This document shows, in pieces, positions 16,605-24,723 of a DNA stretch of 33,114 nucleotides. The position numbers and the translations under genes are program-made. The stretch comes from a virus. Location: positions 1 to 33,114 of the IMG/VR virus record IMGVR_UViG_3300032293_001694, one strand, 5' to 3'. The notes below the pieces were generated by a model. It ran no database searches. It saw only the letters and a list, made by a program, of their open reading frames with translations, and was not told the DNA's origin. The stretch's first letter is position 1; every line of letters starts with the position of its first letter.

Positions 16605-18620
16605 ATGGGAAAATCAATATTAGAACTTTTTGAAAGTAAACCGGTATCAAAGCAAATACCTCAAGATAAACCTACGAGTGGAACACCTCAGGAAGGTCAA
16701 TTTCTTATTGATAGAAATAATAAGGTAGGTGCTTTCTTTACTAGAATATTAGGAACGGGTGACCCATTAAGAGAAACCGCATTTGAGCAGGAAACAAATG
16801 GTAACAGAGTTAGAACATTTGTAAATCAAACTGCACTTTACGGAACTGATTTAATTAGAATAACTAACCAATCAACGGATGTAGTTGATGGTTTAAAAGC
16901 AGCTAAGACGAGTGAAGCTAATGCAAATTTAGTTGCTATATTAGATAATGCAAATAAGATAGAAGGTAATAGTGGATTTTTAGGAAAGGTAAATCGTTTT
17001 TTAGGGATACCACGAACAATTTACCCATCATCATTAAGAGCAAACCCAAAGTTCTTAGAAGCAGCACCTAGAAAACCGGAAACATTAGCTGAAATTAGAA
17101 AAGATGCAGCGGGTACTTTATTTGGTAGATACTTAAAAGATACCGGAACAGGAACTCCTCAGCAGGCATCTAAAAGAGTAATTGGTGGCGGATTAAGTTT
17201 AGCTAAAGGTGTTATTAGAAATGTATTAATTGGAAAGGAAAAAGTTGTACAGGTAACATCTGGTAGCTTAGATAATTTCAATCAAAAGTATTATTTTGGA
17301 AATACATATCAGGCATCAATGACAACCCAAACTACACCTGACTCAAAGAATACATTTGATATATCACTTAATTCACCTATATTTGGGTTTAATATTAAAG
17401 ATGGTAAATTTGGAAAAACAAGATTTTCAAATCAAAGTAGCTATGGATTTGAATTATCTTATACAACTGCCAATCAAAAGAAAGGTGAACCGACGCAAAT
17501 AAAATTATTATCAAGTTATAATACTTGGAAATCGGATGATACGTTAAAAATGATGGGCCCATATGATAGTGGGAAAGGTGGTGAGGTAAAAGATACACAA
17601 CTTGGTGGATTGCTTGTTTCAAGTTCTGCAATTTTAAATTTTTTAAAACCAAAAAGTTTAAACAGAGAGAATTGGCAAAAAGATAAATACACATTAGATA
17701 AGAATACTAAAACTATTACATCAGGTGGAAAAAGATATGATGAAACATTAGATAAGAGAAGAGGAATATCAACCGATAGAGATGTGTTAAACCAAACAGG
17801 TAGATTAACTGCTGGAGAATTAAATAGTGTTAAATTCAATGATAAAACATTAGTAAACACGGATTTTGCTCCACTTAGATTTAAAAGTGTATCGGATGGT
17901 TCAGCGGTTTATTTTAGAAGTATAGTAAGTGGATTCAACGAAACATTTTCTCCTTCATGGGAAGAGAGTAGAATGATTGGTTCACCATTTAGTTTTTACA
18001 CATATCAAAAGATAGAAAGAAAGTTAACTTTCAACATGAAGGTTTATGCAATGTCTCAATCCGAATTGGTGATGATGTGGAGAAGATTAGAATATTTAGC
18101 ACACTTAACATATCCAGCTTCATATTCAGCCGGTGGAGTTGTTCAACCTAATTTAGTTAAGTTTACATTTGGTAGTATCTATAACGATAAAGTTTGTTTT
18201 ATAGATGCATTAACATATTCTATTGAAGATGCTGAAAACCTTTGGGAAACAGGCGGAGGAAAAGTTAAAAACAAACGAGGTAGATACCTTTTTGATGGCA
18301 CTTTTTATAAAGATGCTACAAATTCAGGACCTACCTTAAGTACTACAACTGCGGAGGTATATGAAACTACTAGAGATAGAATAATGCAATCAGATGCACT
18401 ATCTACTAATTCAAAGTATGTAAACGAAATATATAGTAAAAAAGATAAAAAGACTAATATTCATACTGAAACTGATAGAGATACAGTTTCAACGGGTAAT
18501 TATAATATGGATGAATATAAACTACCTAAGATAATAAATGCGGCAGTTGGTTTGACATTTATTGAAAGTAGAAATGATACTACTGCTAATATTTACGGAT
18601 ATGGTAAACCTATAACATAA
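16605..18620 (+). CDS. Baseplate / tube-initiator-like structural protein
   Basis: 671 residues starting one base after the tape-measure stop (TAA-T-ATG). The N-terminal ~330 residues are Asn/Thr/Gly-rich and unrecognised. A C-terminal domain (~415-560) contains FKSVSDGSAVYFRSIVSGFNE, then PSWEESRMIGSPFSFYTYQK and the ERKLTFNMKVYAMSQSEL-MMWRRLEYLAHLTYP run. This beta-barrel plus helix pattern resembles tube-like proteins that connect tape measure, tube and baseplate (gp48/gp54 or XkdN/gpU types). The position immediately before a LysM-like baseplate protein and the hub supports that. It could also be a peripheral baseplate protein; the exact T4 equivalent is not determined. Confidence 0.6.
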   Translation: MGKSILELFESKPVSKQIPQDKPTSGTPQEGQFLIDRNNKVGAFFTRILGTGDPLRETAFEQETNGNRVRTFVNQTALYGTDLIRITNQSTDVVDGLKAAKTSEANANLVAILDNANKIEGNSGFLGKVNRFLGIPRTIYPSSLRANPKFLEAAPRKPETLAEIRKDAAGTLFGRYLKDTGTGTPQQASKRVIGGGLSLAKGVIRNVLIGKEKVVQVTSGSLDNFNQKYYFGNTYQASMTTQTTPDSKNTFDISLNSPIFGFNIKDGKFGKTRFSNQSSYGFELSYTTANQKKGEPTQIKLLSSYNTWKSDDTLKMMGPYDSGKGGEVKDTQLGGLLVSSSAILNFLKPKSLNRENWQKDKYTLDKNTKTITSGGKRYDETLDKRRGISTDRDVLNQTGRLTAGELNSVKFNDKTLVNTDFAPLRFKSVSDGSAVYFRSIVSGFNETFSPSWEESRMIGSPFSFYTYQKIERKLTFNMKVYAMSQSELVMMWRRLEYLAHLTYPASYSAGGVVQPNLVKFTFGSIYNDKVCFIDALTYSIEDAENLWETGGGKVKNKRGRYLFDGTFYKDATNSGPTLSTTTAEVYETTRDRIMQSDALSTNSKYVNEIYSKKDKKTNIHTETDRDTVSTGNYNMDEYKLPKIINAAVGLTFIESRNDTTANIYGYGKPIT

Positions 18621-18621
18621 T

Positions 18622-18900
18622 ATGAGATATAATAACGTAAAAATAAAAAGATTAGCAACAGGTAAAAAAGTGTTATCAACTATGATACCTCGTATTATTG
18701 AAAAGAGAGATGATGATATCTATATTATCACTCAAGAAACTGATAGGTTAGATTTACTTGCGCAACAATTTTATGGGGAAAGTAAATTATGGTGGATTAT
18801 TGCACAGGCGAATAATATAAATGGGGCTAATATAGGTTTAGATGGTGGAATTCAATTAAGAATTCCAAAGAATAAATTTTTGATAATAAATAATTTATAG
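18622..18900 (+). CDS. LysM-like baseplate protein (gp53/gpX type)
   Basis: 92 residues, joined to the previous gene by a TAA-T-ATG junction. The core is a LysM-like unit: YIITQETDRLDLLAQQFYGE, then SKLWWIIAQANNI and an IQLRIPKN end. This matches the small tail proteins (P2 gpX, T4 gp53) that carry a LysM fold and bind near the hub or wedge of contractile tails. The N-terminal 30 residues are basic and probably extend onto a partner. It lacks a signal peptide, so it is a virion part and not a secreted peptidoglycan binder. Gene order before the hub is the same as in many contractile injection systems. Confidence 0.8.
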   Translation: MRYNNVKIKRLATGKKVLSTMIPRIIEKRDDDIYIITQETDRLDLLAQQFYGESKLWWIIAQANNINGANIGLDGGIQLRIPKNKFLIINNL

Positions 18901-18904
18901 AATT

Positions 18905-20980
18905 ATGGCATTAGGTTTCCCTTGGTATAGAGGTATTGACTCTTATATAATAAAAGAATTAAATGCTAGGAAGAACCCACAGACGGTATCAGGTATGGTG
19001 CCTTGGATTCATGTTACATCTAATTTAGGTGGACAAAAGACTATATCGTCAGGCACATACGCGGATATAATAGGAGATTCATATAAACTTGATAAAGAAT
19101 ATGGATTTAGACCTTCTCCAATCATAACAGATTTTTCTGTAGATTTTTCACAAAGAGGAACTTTAAGAGCGGGAACGATAAAAATAAAATGTTTTACTGT
19201 AGAACAATATACAGATATTCTTAAATATTTTTTAGAGCCTGGTATTAGTGTATTCATTCAATGGGGATGGAATAAAACTGCAAGTGACGGTAGAACGGTA
19301 TACGCCATTGCTGCTAATTCAGGAAATGTAAATGGATACAATAGAAATCCGGATTTATTAAATACGATTAGAGCTAGTGCAAACGGATGTTACGATAATA
19401 TGGTTGGTATTATAACGGGTGGAGATAGTTCAATTGATGGTGAAAATTTTGAAGTTCAATGTAAGGTAACCACAATAGGTGAAGTTTTATTTAATTATAA
19501 TCAAGAAGTAGTAACATCGGATGCGGAAAAACCTAAACCAATTGCATATCAGTTAACCGATGCAAGTGGTAATCCTATTTCAGGTCCAAAATTAAACTGG
19601 TATTATTGTTTTAATCAGTTACCTGATGAAGTTAGAAACACCGGAGTTCAATCGTTGGAAGCTACATTTGGTAAAAAAAATTATAATGAATTTATTCATT
19701 TTATGGAAGATGTGATGGAGGAGGCTAAAACCGAAACTGCAAAGAATGGTTGGTTTACCGGTGATATAACATATAAAGGTGCGACATTCGAAGCATTGGA
19801 TTCGGAGAGTCCAGTAACACCAAAAAAATATATAAGTTTTAATGCATTTATTGAAATTTTAAATCAATCTAGAGTACAGATATCAGGTGGAGCGGCTGAT
19901 TTTAAGGTTAATATAACTGATACATATATAAGTTGTTTTCCTGGAATATGGTCAACTGATGATAGAATTTTTATACCAAATAAAGAATGTTATAATTATA
20001 TAGGAGAACAGGAATACTTTGTAAAAGCGGGAGGGAAAGTTGGTGGAACAATGGATACTTCAGTTGGAGGTATTAGTTTTCCTGGAGTAGATGGTGCAGT
20101 TACCGGTACTACTGTAACAAAAGGAAGTGAAACGATAACATTGGCAGCAAATACATTTGGTGATATAAGATGGGTATTTTTAGATTCCGAAGTTGTAGCG
20201 GAAGCATTACGAAACCAAACAAAACCAATCAAAGAAATATTAGATGGTGTATTGGATGTTATGGCAGAAGCAGTAGAAGGATTATGGTCGTTTCAGTTAA
20301 TAGAAAATCATGGAGAGTTAAAAATAGTAGATTCTAATTTAAGAAATACTGAAAAAGATAATGTTCATACATTTTCATTATCAGGAACTGATAGTGTATT
20401 TCTTACTGCAAAATTTGGAATGGATATATCAAAGGCAACTCAGTCTAAAATATATATGGAAAAATCAACTGGTTTAAAAAACCCTAATGAATTAACAGGA
20501 TTATTTTCAAATCAAATTGATAGTATATTAAAAAGACCAACGGTGACAACTCCTACTCAAACTCCACAAGCTGGTTCGGAACTAACCGATGCAAAAAAAC
20601 AAGGTTGGATTGATTTTAGAAGAAATGTGAGATTAGCGGTTAATCCCTCTCAAACAGGTACATGGAATATAGGAGATGGTAACTTAGATGAGTGGGCAGT
20701 GCCGGTAGCAGGATTAAATAAAAAATCATTCATAGACCAACTTAAAACATATATTACAAGTTTTGGAGTTGCATATACAGGTAGAACATTACCGGTAGAA
20801 TTTAGTTTTACTGTTTTGGGTATTAGTGGATTTAAAGTTGGTCATATGTATAGAGTAACTGGATTACCTGACCAATATAATAATAAAGGAGCTTTTCAAG
20901 TAGAAGAAATAAAACATGCTATAGATGCAGCAAAATGGACAACTGAAGTAATTGGGCACTATAGACCATTCAGTAAATAA
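18905..20980 (+). CDS. Baseplate hub protein (gp27/gpD-like)
   Basis: 691 residues. The N-terminal part has paired beta segments: FRPSPIITDFSVDFSQRGTL, AGTIKIKCFTVEQYTDILKY, then FLEPGISVFIQWGW, the typical start of gp27/gpD-type hub proteins, in which a tube-like domain is followed by insertions. The C-terminal ~110 residues (LPVEFSFTVLGISGFKVGHM, then YRVTGLPDQYNNKGAFQVEEI and KWTTEVIGHYRP) are the conserved closing strands of the same family. The middle (~200-560) is a large Gly/Thr-rich insertion. No lysozyme motif was seen. The hub would cap the tube and hold the spike. Placement after the LysM-like gene supports this; similarity was judged by eye. Confidence 0.65.
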   Translation: MALGFPWYRGIDSYIIKELNARKNPQTVSGMVPWIHVTSNLGGQKTISSGTYADIIGDSYKLDKEYGFRPSPIITDFSVDFSQRGTLRAGTIKIKCFTVEQYTDILKYFLEPGISVFIQWGWNKTASDGRTVYAIAANSGNVNGYNRNPDLLNTIRASANGCYDNMVGIITGGDSSIDGENFEVQCKVTTIGEVLFNYNQEVVTSDAEKPKPIAYQLTDASGNPISGPKLNWYYCFNQLPDEVRNTGVQSLEATFGKKNYNEFIHFMEDVMEEAKTETAKNGWFTGDITYKGATFEALDSESPVTPKKYISFNAFIEILNQSRVQISGGAADFKVNITDTYISCFPGIWSTDDRIFIPNKECYNYIGEQEYFVKAGGKVGGTMDTSVGGISFPGVDGAVTGTTVTKGSETITLAANTFGDIRWVFLDSEVVAEALRNQTKPIKEILDGVLDVMAEAVEGLWSFQLIENHGELKIVDSNLRNTEKDNVHTFSLSGTDSVFLTAKFGMDISKATQSKIYMEKSTGLKNPNELTGLFSNQIDSILKRPTVTTPTQTPQAGSELTDAKKQGWIDFRRNVRLAVNPSQTGTWNIGDGNLDEWAVPVAGLNKKSFIDQLKTYITSFGVAYTGRTLPVEFSFTVLGISGFKVGHMYRVTGLPDQYNNKGAFQVEEIKHAIDAAKWTTEVIGHYRPFSK

Positions 20981-20981
20981 T

Positions 20982-21368
20982 ATGGGAGCAGTAGAACAAT
21001 ATAAAAAATTAAAGAATAGTATTAAGATAAAAAATAGTATGCCCAGAGCACATTACCCAAAGCCATCTAATGAAGATTATATTAGAGGTATTATCAATAG
21101 ATATTTTATTCAACGAAGAGATACTCCTGGTTCAATAATAGTTGAAATAGATGCTCAAAGATTTAATGAATACACAAGTAGTGTTTACTATAAAGTAGTT
21201 TCACTTAAGTGGAGAATAAGTGGAAACTTAGAGGATACCTATACTAAACAGGGAGCTTTAATTCCGTCCGTAATACGTTCAAATCAAATGTCTATTAAAG
21301 AAGCAGAGAAAGAATTACCAGAGTTAAATTTGTATTTGGTTAACCCAAAACAATTTTACACATCTTGA
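20982..21368 (+). CDS. Small conserved-looking protein after hub (128 residues)
   Basis: The frame is open further upstream, but the ATG at 20982 gives the same TAA-T-ATG junction as the two genes before it, while an upstream TTG (20952) would overlap the hub gene by 29 bases. The protein starts with a Lys-rich helix and continues PRAHYPKPSNEDYIRGIINR and YFIQRRDTPGSIIVEID, then mixed alpha/beta sequence to NPKQFYTS. It has no motif I can name. As the last gene of the packed baseplate string it is probably a small baseplate or tail component. Confidence 0.7.
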   Translation: MGAVEQYKKLKNSIKIKNSMPRAHYPKPSNEDYIRGIINRYFIQRRDTPGSIIVEIDAQRFNEYTSSVYYKVVSLKWRISGNLEDTYTKQGALIPSVIRSNQMSIKEAEKELPELNLYLVNPKQFYTS

Positions 21369-21385
21369 TTAAAATCATAAATTTA

Positions 21386-21419
21386 TTTGGAAAAGTAAAC
21401 AATTTATCGTATATTTATA
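21386..21419 (+). promoter_or_regulatory. Bacteroidota-type promoter overlapping a TATTTATA motif
   Basis: TTTG (21386-21389), 20 bp, then TATATTTA (21410-21417), one base off the TAnnTTTG consensus. TATTTATA (21412-21419) overlaps the -7 box and ends 21 bases before the oxygenase ATG at 21441. Initiation would fall around 21422-21425. Confidence 0.65.
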
Positions 21420-21440
21420 GTTATAATAAACAACAAAGTT

Positions 21441-22217
21441 ATGTTCAAACATCTTACAGATTTAGAAGTCCAACAAATTACGTTTGATTGGCGATACAGA
21501 GGGTTTACAACCTTAGAATTACTTACCGAAGAAGAGTGTGATGAAATAAATGATGAGTTGGAAAGACTTCGTCAAGAGAGAAAGGGAACACTTACTCCAG
21601 ATGGTAAAGAGTGGGGAGAGTGGGACCCGTTTTCATACCCACATAAAATCTCAGAAAAAATAGAGAAACTTTTTGTTCACCCAAAGATTATCGAAGCGTG
21701 TTCGTACCTTATGGGTGGTGAAATTGTTGGTATGCAGACATGGTGTTACTTCAAACCACCTGGACAATTAGGTAGAGATATGCACCAAAATGCATTTTAT
21801 ACAGGATGTGGTCACAATGAGATTATCAATACTGCATTGGCATTAGATAATCACGATGCCGGTAACGGAGCAGTATGGAATTACGAAGGTTCACATAGAT
21901 TACCTACATTACCTATTGAGGTGGACGAGGAAAGAGCTAAAACTAATCCTAACTTTTGGAGAAACGAAAGAGGTAAACCTTGTATTATGCCAGAAGGACA
22001 CGATTTCCGTAAGGTAGAAGGAGTTCTTAAAAAGGGACAGGTAGTTCTACTTCACTCACATTGTGTGCATGGTTCAGAGGCAAATGATTCAAATAGATTC
22101 CGTAGAAATCTATTAGGAGGATACCTTAAAAGGGGAGCATACTTCAATCAGGGTTCACATATGAAGAGAGAACCAATTGAATTGCAACCTTTACAAGAAA
22201 AATATTGGAATTCTTAA
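21441..22217 (+). CDS. PhyH-like Fe(II)/2-oxoglutarate oxygenase with altered metal triad
   Basis: 258 residues of the phytanoyl-CoA dioxygenase type: GFTTLELLTEEECDEINDEL near the start, then YFKPPGQLGRDMHQ with the metal-site His at 115, GNGAVWNYEGSHRLP, and a distal HSHCVHGSEAND (H210) followed by R-x-RRN for 2-oxoglutarate. Relatives normally read H-Q-D-N; here it is H-Q-N-A, so the Asp of the HxD...H triad is Asn117. The enzyme may have weak, altered or no oxygenase chemistry. Viral relatives are implicated in modifying small molecules, nucleic acids or surface structures; no substrate can be read here. It has its own promoter and ends just before the polymerase gene. Confidence 0.8.
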   Translation: MFKHLTDLEVQQITFDWRYRGFTTLELLTEEECDEINDELERLRQERKGTLTPDGKEWGEWDPFSYPHKISEKIEKLFVHPKIIEACSYLMGGEIVGMQTWCYFKPPGQLGRDMHQNAFYTGCGHNEIINTALALDNHDAGNGAVWNYEGSHRLPTLPIEVDEERAKTNPNFWRNERGKPCIMPEGHDFRKVEGVLKKGQVVLLHSHCVHGSEANDSNRFRRNLLGGYLKRGAYFNQGSHMKREPIELQPLQEKYWNS

Positions 22218-22235
22218 AAATTTTTCGTATATTTG
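22205..22235 (+). promoter_or_regulatory. Bacteroidota-type promoter for DNA polymerase gene
   Basis: TTG (22205-22207), 20 bp, then a perfect TAnnTTTG (TATATTTG, 22228-22235). The -33 box lies inside the oxygenase coding sequence. The polymerase ATG (22242) is only 7 bases past the -7 box, so the transcript may have almost no leader. Confidence 0.8.
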
Positions 22236-22241
22236 TTTTCT

Positions 22242-23480
22242 ATGGTTTACTATGTAGAGAATAAAGATATCGCGATAAAGTTTATGGATGAATACACATC
22301 CAAAGACTCTGTTATATTCCCGCTATTCAAAAATAGAACAGAACACCCCATAGTCAATAAACTATTGGGTGTTTTTGTGTTTATAGGAGAACATTGTTGG
22401 GTGATAATGGAAGACCACAATGATTGTGTTCCGGTTAGTTTATCCATATTGGAGAGAAGTGATAGGGTTAAGTATATCTTTGATACTAAATGGTTCTTGC
22501 ATAAAACCAAAATTACAAATTGGAAAAGTGTAGATGTTTCATACCACTTAATGGAGTTTAAATCCTATGCGTATGATATGATATACCAATCTTTTACCAA
22601 CGGATATAGGGATAAAAGTGATATCTCATTCATTCCAATTGCAACTATTCTAAAAGGAGTTGTGGAGTTTGTTGTGGAGAACGCTAAGTACGCTAGAATC
22701 GATTCAAATGGTTTTGATAGATACAATGATTATACAATTCCATCGTTCCTTAGAATCGAAGCAAATGGTATTCCTACCACATATGGATATGAGTATTCTC
22801 TTTACAATAATTTTACCACAACAGGAAGACCTTCGAACACATTTGGAGGAGTAAATTATTCGGCTCTTAAGAAATCGGATGGTAGTAGAGATTTCATTGT
22901 TAGTAAGAATGGAGAATTGGTTCAATATGATTTTGATGGATATCACATCCGATTGATTGCAAAATTAATAGGAGAGCCGATGCCGGAAGGTTCTGCACAT
23001 GAATGGTTGGGAAGGCAATACTTTGGTAAGGATGAACTAACAGAAGAGGATTACTCTAATAGTAAAAAGATTACCTTCCAACAATTGTATGGTGGGATAG
23101 ATGTTCACAATTTGGAAATACCATTCTTTCAAAAAACAAATGATTTTATAACCAAACTGTACAAACAATTTATAGTTAATGGATTTGTTGAGACACGATT
23201 TGGGAAAAGGATACCATTTACTAAGATAGATAACCACAATGCTCAGAAGGTATTTAACTATTATTTACAGGCATTAGAAACAGAACAGAACGTTTTGTTG
23301 ATAACTCAGTTGAATATATTGTTGGAAAATTACAATACAAAATTGGTTCTTTATACATACGATTCGTTTTTATTTGATGTGGATTCGAATGAAATTGAAC
23401 TCTTATCCAAAATAGAGGAAGTTTTACATAGAATATCTCCTACAAAGGTAGATAAAAATTATAGTTACGGTAATATTTAG
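22242..23480 (+). CDS. Family A DNA polymerase, polymerase domain only
   Basis: 412 residues from ATG 22242; an in-frame TTG at 22233 is part of the promoter -7 box, so it is not the start. Before motif A runs TTTGRPSNTFGGVNYSALKK, DGSRDFIV. Motif A is DFDGYHIRLIAKL (D230), motif B KKITFQQLYGG (K275, F279, Y283), motif C LVLYTYDSFLFDV (D374). Both metal-binding Asp are kept, but the usual motif A Glu (steric gate) is His235 and the motif C HDE reads YDS. There are no exonuclease motifs: the first ~150 residues may be a decayed exonuclease-like domain. It is much shorter than Pol I (~930 residues) and is reminiscent of the split polymerase of Rhodothermus phage RM378, whose exonuclease is a separate gene. 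It is the probable replicative polymerase. Confidence 0.85.
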   Translation: MVYYVENKDIAIKFMDEYTSKDSVIFPLFKNRTEHPIVNKLLGVFVFIGEHCWVIMEDHNDCVPVSLSILERSDRVKYIFDTKWFLHKTKITNWKSVDVSYHLMEFKSYAYDMIYQSFTNGYRDKSDISFIPIATILKGVVEFVVENAKYARIDSNGFDRYNDYTIPSFLRIEANGIPTTYGYEYSLYNNFTTTGRPSNTFGGVNYSALKKSDGSRDFIVSKNGELVQYDFDGYHIRLIAKLIGEPMPEGSAHEWLGRQYFGKDELTEEDYSNSKKITFQQLYGGIDVHNLEIPFFQKTNDFITKLYKQFIVNGFVETRFGKRIPFTKIDNHNAQKVFNYYLQALETEQNVLLITQLNILLENYNTKLVLYTYDSFLFDVDSNEIELLSKIEEVLHRISPTKVDKNYSYGNI

Positions 23481-23484
23481 TATT

Positions 23485-24249
23485 ATGGATGCGATATCAG
23501 AATATAAAACGAACGGATTCCACTTTGGAACATTTGATGAAATTTTTACTAAAGAAGAAATTCAATTAATAAAGTTAGGATTTCAAAATATAAAATCTGC
23601 ATTTTCAAATGGAGATAATATTATTTGCAAAACTCAACATACCGGAGACCATCGATATCCATTTTACGATGGTGTAGAGACGTATAATCATCCTTATAAT
23701 GATATTAGTTTGATTGACGGATATATGAAAGAAAACAATTATACTTTATTCCAAAGATGGAAGCAATTAGATAATTGTGCAAACTATGAATTGAAACCCC
23801 AGCTAGAAGAGATATTCAGTAAAAACAAATATAATATCTTAGCCAAATTTTATCCAGAATTCACCTTTTTGAATGATGATATTAACATTGGAGGAGCAGG
23901 TACAATAGGGGTGTATGAAAAAGGAGATAAACAACCTCCTCATTTTGATGCAGGGAGTGAGAGAACTATATTTGGTATATTATATTATTTAACGGATGAA
24001 ACTGATTGGGATGAAGAAAGCGGTGGCGAATTTCTTATAAACTCAAATGGACTTAAAATATCCCCTACTTTTGGAAAATATGTAGTACTTGATTTTGTGG
24101 ACAATCTTTTAGAACATGAAGTGTTGGAATTAAAAAAAGACTATAGGAGATATATGGTCATATCATTCCCATCTGTAATAGATAATGGAAGTGAAAGAGT
24201 TAATAAATTTTTGGAAAAAAAGAGGAATTCGAATGTGTTTACAAGGTAA
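23485..24249 (+). CDS. Fe(II)/2-oxoglutarate oxygenase, prolyl-4-hydroxylase type
   Basis: 254 residues with an intact triad: H153-F-D155 in PPHFDAGSERTIFGILYYL, distal H211 in LLEHEVLE, and the 2-oxoglutarate Arg at 221/222 in DYRRYMVISF. Between them lies the ESGGEFLI strand and PTFGKYVVLDF, as in P4H-like enzymes. It starts 5 bases after the polymerase stop, so the two are co-transcribed. It is a different subfamily from the PhyH-like gene on the other side of the polymerase. Family members hydroxylate proteins, nucleic acids or small molecules; the substrate here is unknown. No signal peptide was seen. Confidence 0.82.
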   Translation: MDAISEYKTNGFHFGTFDEIFTKEEIQLIKLGFQNIKSAFSNGDNIICKTQHTGDHRYPFYDGVETYNHPYNDISLIDGYMKENNYTLFQRWKQLDNCANYELKPQLEEIFSKNKYNILAKFYPEFTFLNDDINIGGAGTIGVYEKGDKQPPHFDAGSERTIFGILYYLTDETDWDEESGGEFLINSNGLKISPTFGKYVVLDFVDNLLEHEVLELKKDYRRYMVISFPSVIDNGSERVNKFLEKKRNSNVFTR

Positions 24250-24323
24250 ATTGGTGACAAAAATCATACTAAGCAAAATATTTAATACTTATATAGGATA
24301 AAAAGTATAAAATAAATCGTTAG

Positions 24324-24719
24324 ATGAAAACACAGTTACTATGCACCTTTACTGATAAAGAAGTTTTGCAAGATGTATTACAGCAAATTAGAGAAAATTA
24401 TAAAATAGTATATAACTACATTTATATTCTACAGAATAAAACAAGCTTAGATGAGTTGTATATTACATATAATATTGATGTGGAATTTAGACCTAATAAG
24501 CAGTTACCTAATACCATATTAGTACATAGAAAGAAACAATCGAACACCCTATATACAATCAATGCTTTGAACCAACTAATTAAAGAGGAAAACGGAGGAG
24601 TATTGGATACCTCATTCTCTTTAGATTGGGATAAATTTAGAAATTGTATTATATTGACGGGTTTACAAGGAATTAGAAAAGTTCCTACAAGAATTTTTGA
24701 AAAGATAGAATTTAATTAA
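24324..24719 (+). CDS. Conserved-looking phage protein, unknown function (131 residues)
   Basis: The protein begins MKTQLLCTFTDKEVLQDVLQ and has an alpha/beta look, with a notable NTILVHRKKQSNTLYTINAL stretch and an end IRKVPTRIFEKIEF. I associate this pattern with small phage proteins near large structural genes but cannot assign a role. It sits after a 74-base gap in which only a weak promoter-like sequence is seen (TTG 24251, AATATTTA 24277; spacing too long), and five bases before the 1395-residue gene, so both are probably one unit. Confidence 0.7.
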   Translation: MKTQLLCTFTDKEVLQDVLQQIRENYKIVYNYIYILQNKTSLDELYITYNIDVEFRPNKQLPNTILVHRKKQSNTLYTINALNQLIKEENGGVLDTSFSLDWDKFRNCIILTGLQGIRKVPTRIFEKIEFN

Positions 24720-24723
24720 TCTT

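Noticed and set aside
21366-21380. TGATT/AATCA mini-hairpin after the last baseplate gene as a terminator
   Set aside because: Stem of about five A/T-rich pairs and no T-run.
22660-22854. 64-codon plus-strand frame inside the polymerase gene
   Set aside because: The real frame there carries family A polymerase sequence; this one has no recognisable pattern.
24251-24284. TTGG ... AATATTTA before the 24324 gene as another host-type promoter
   Set aside because: Spacing is 23 bp and the -7 box lacks the leading TA; too weak beside the five clear sites.
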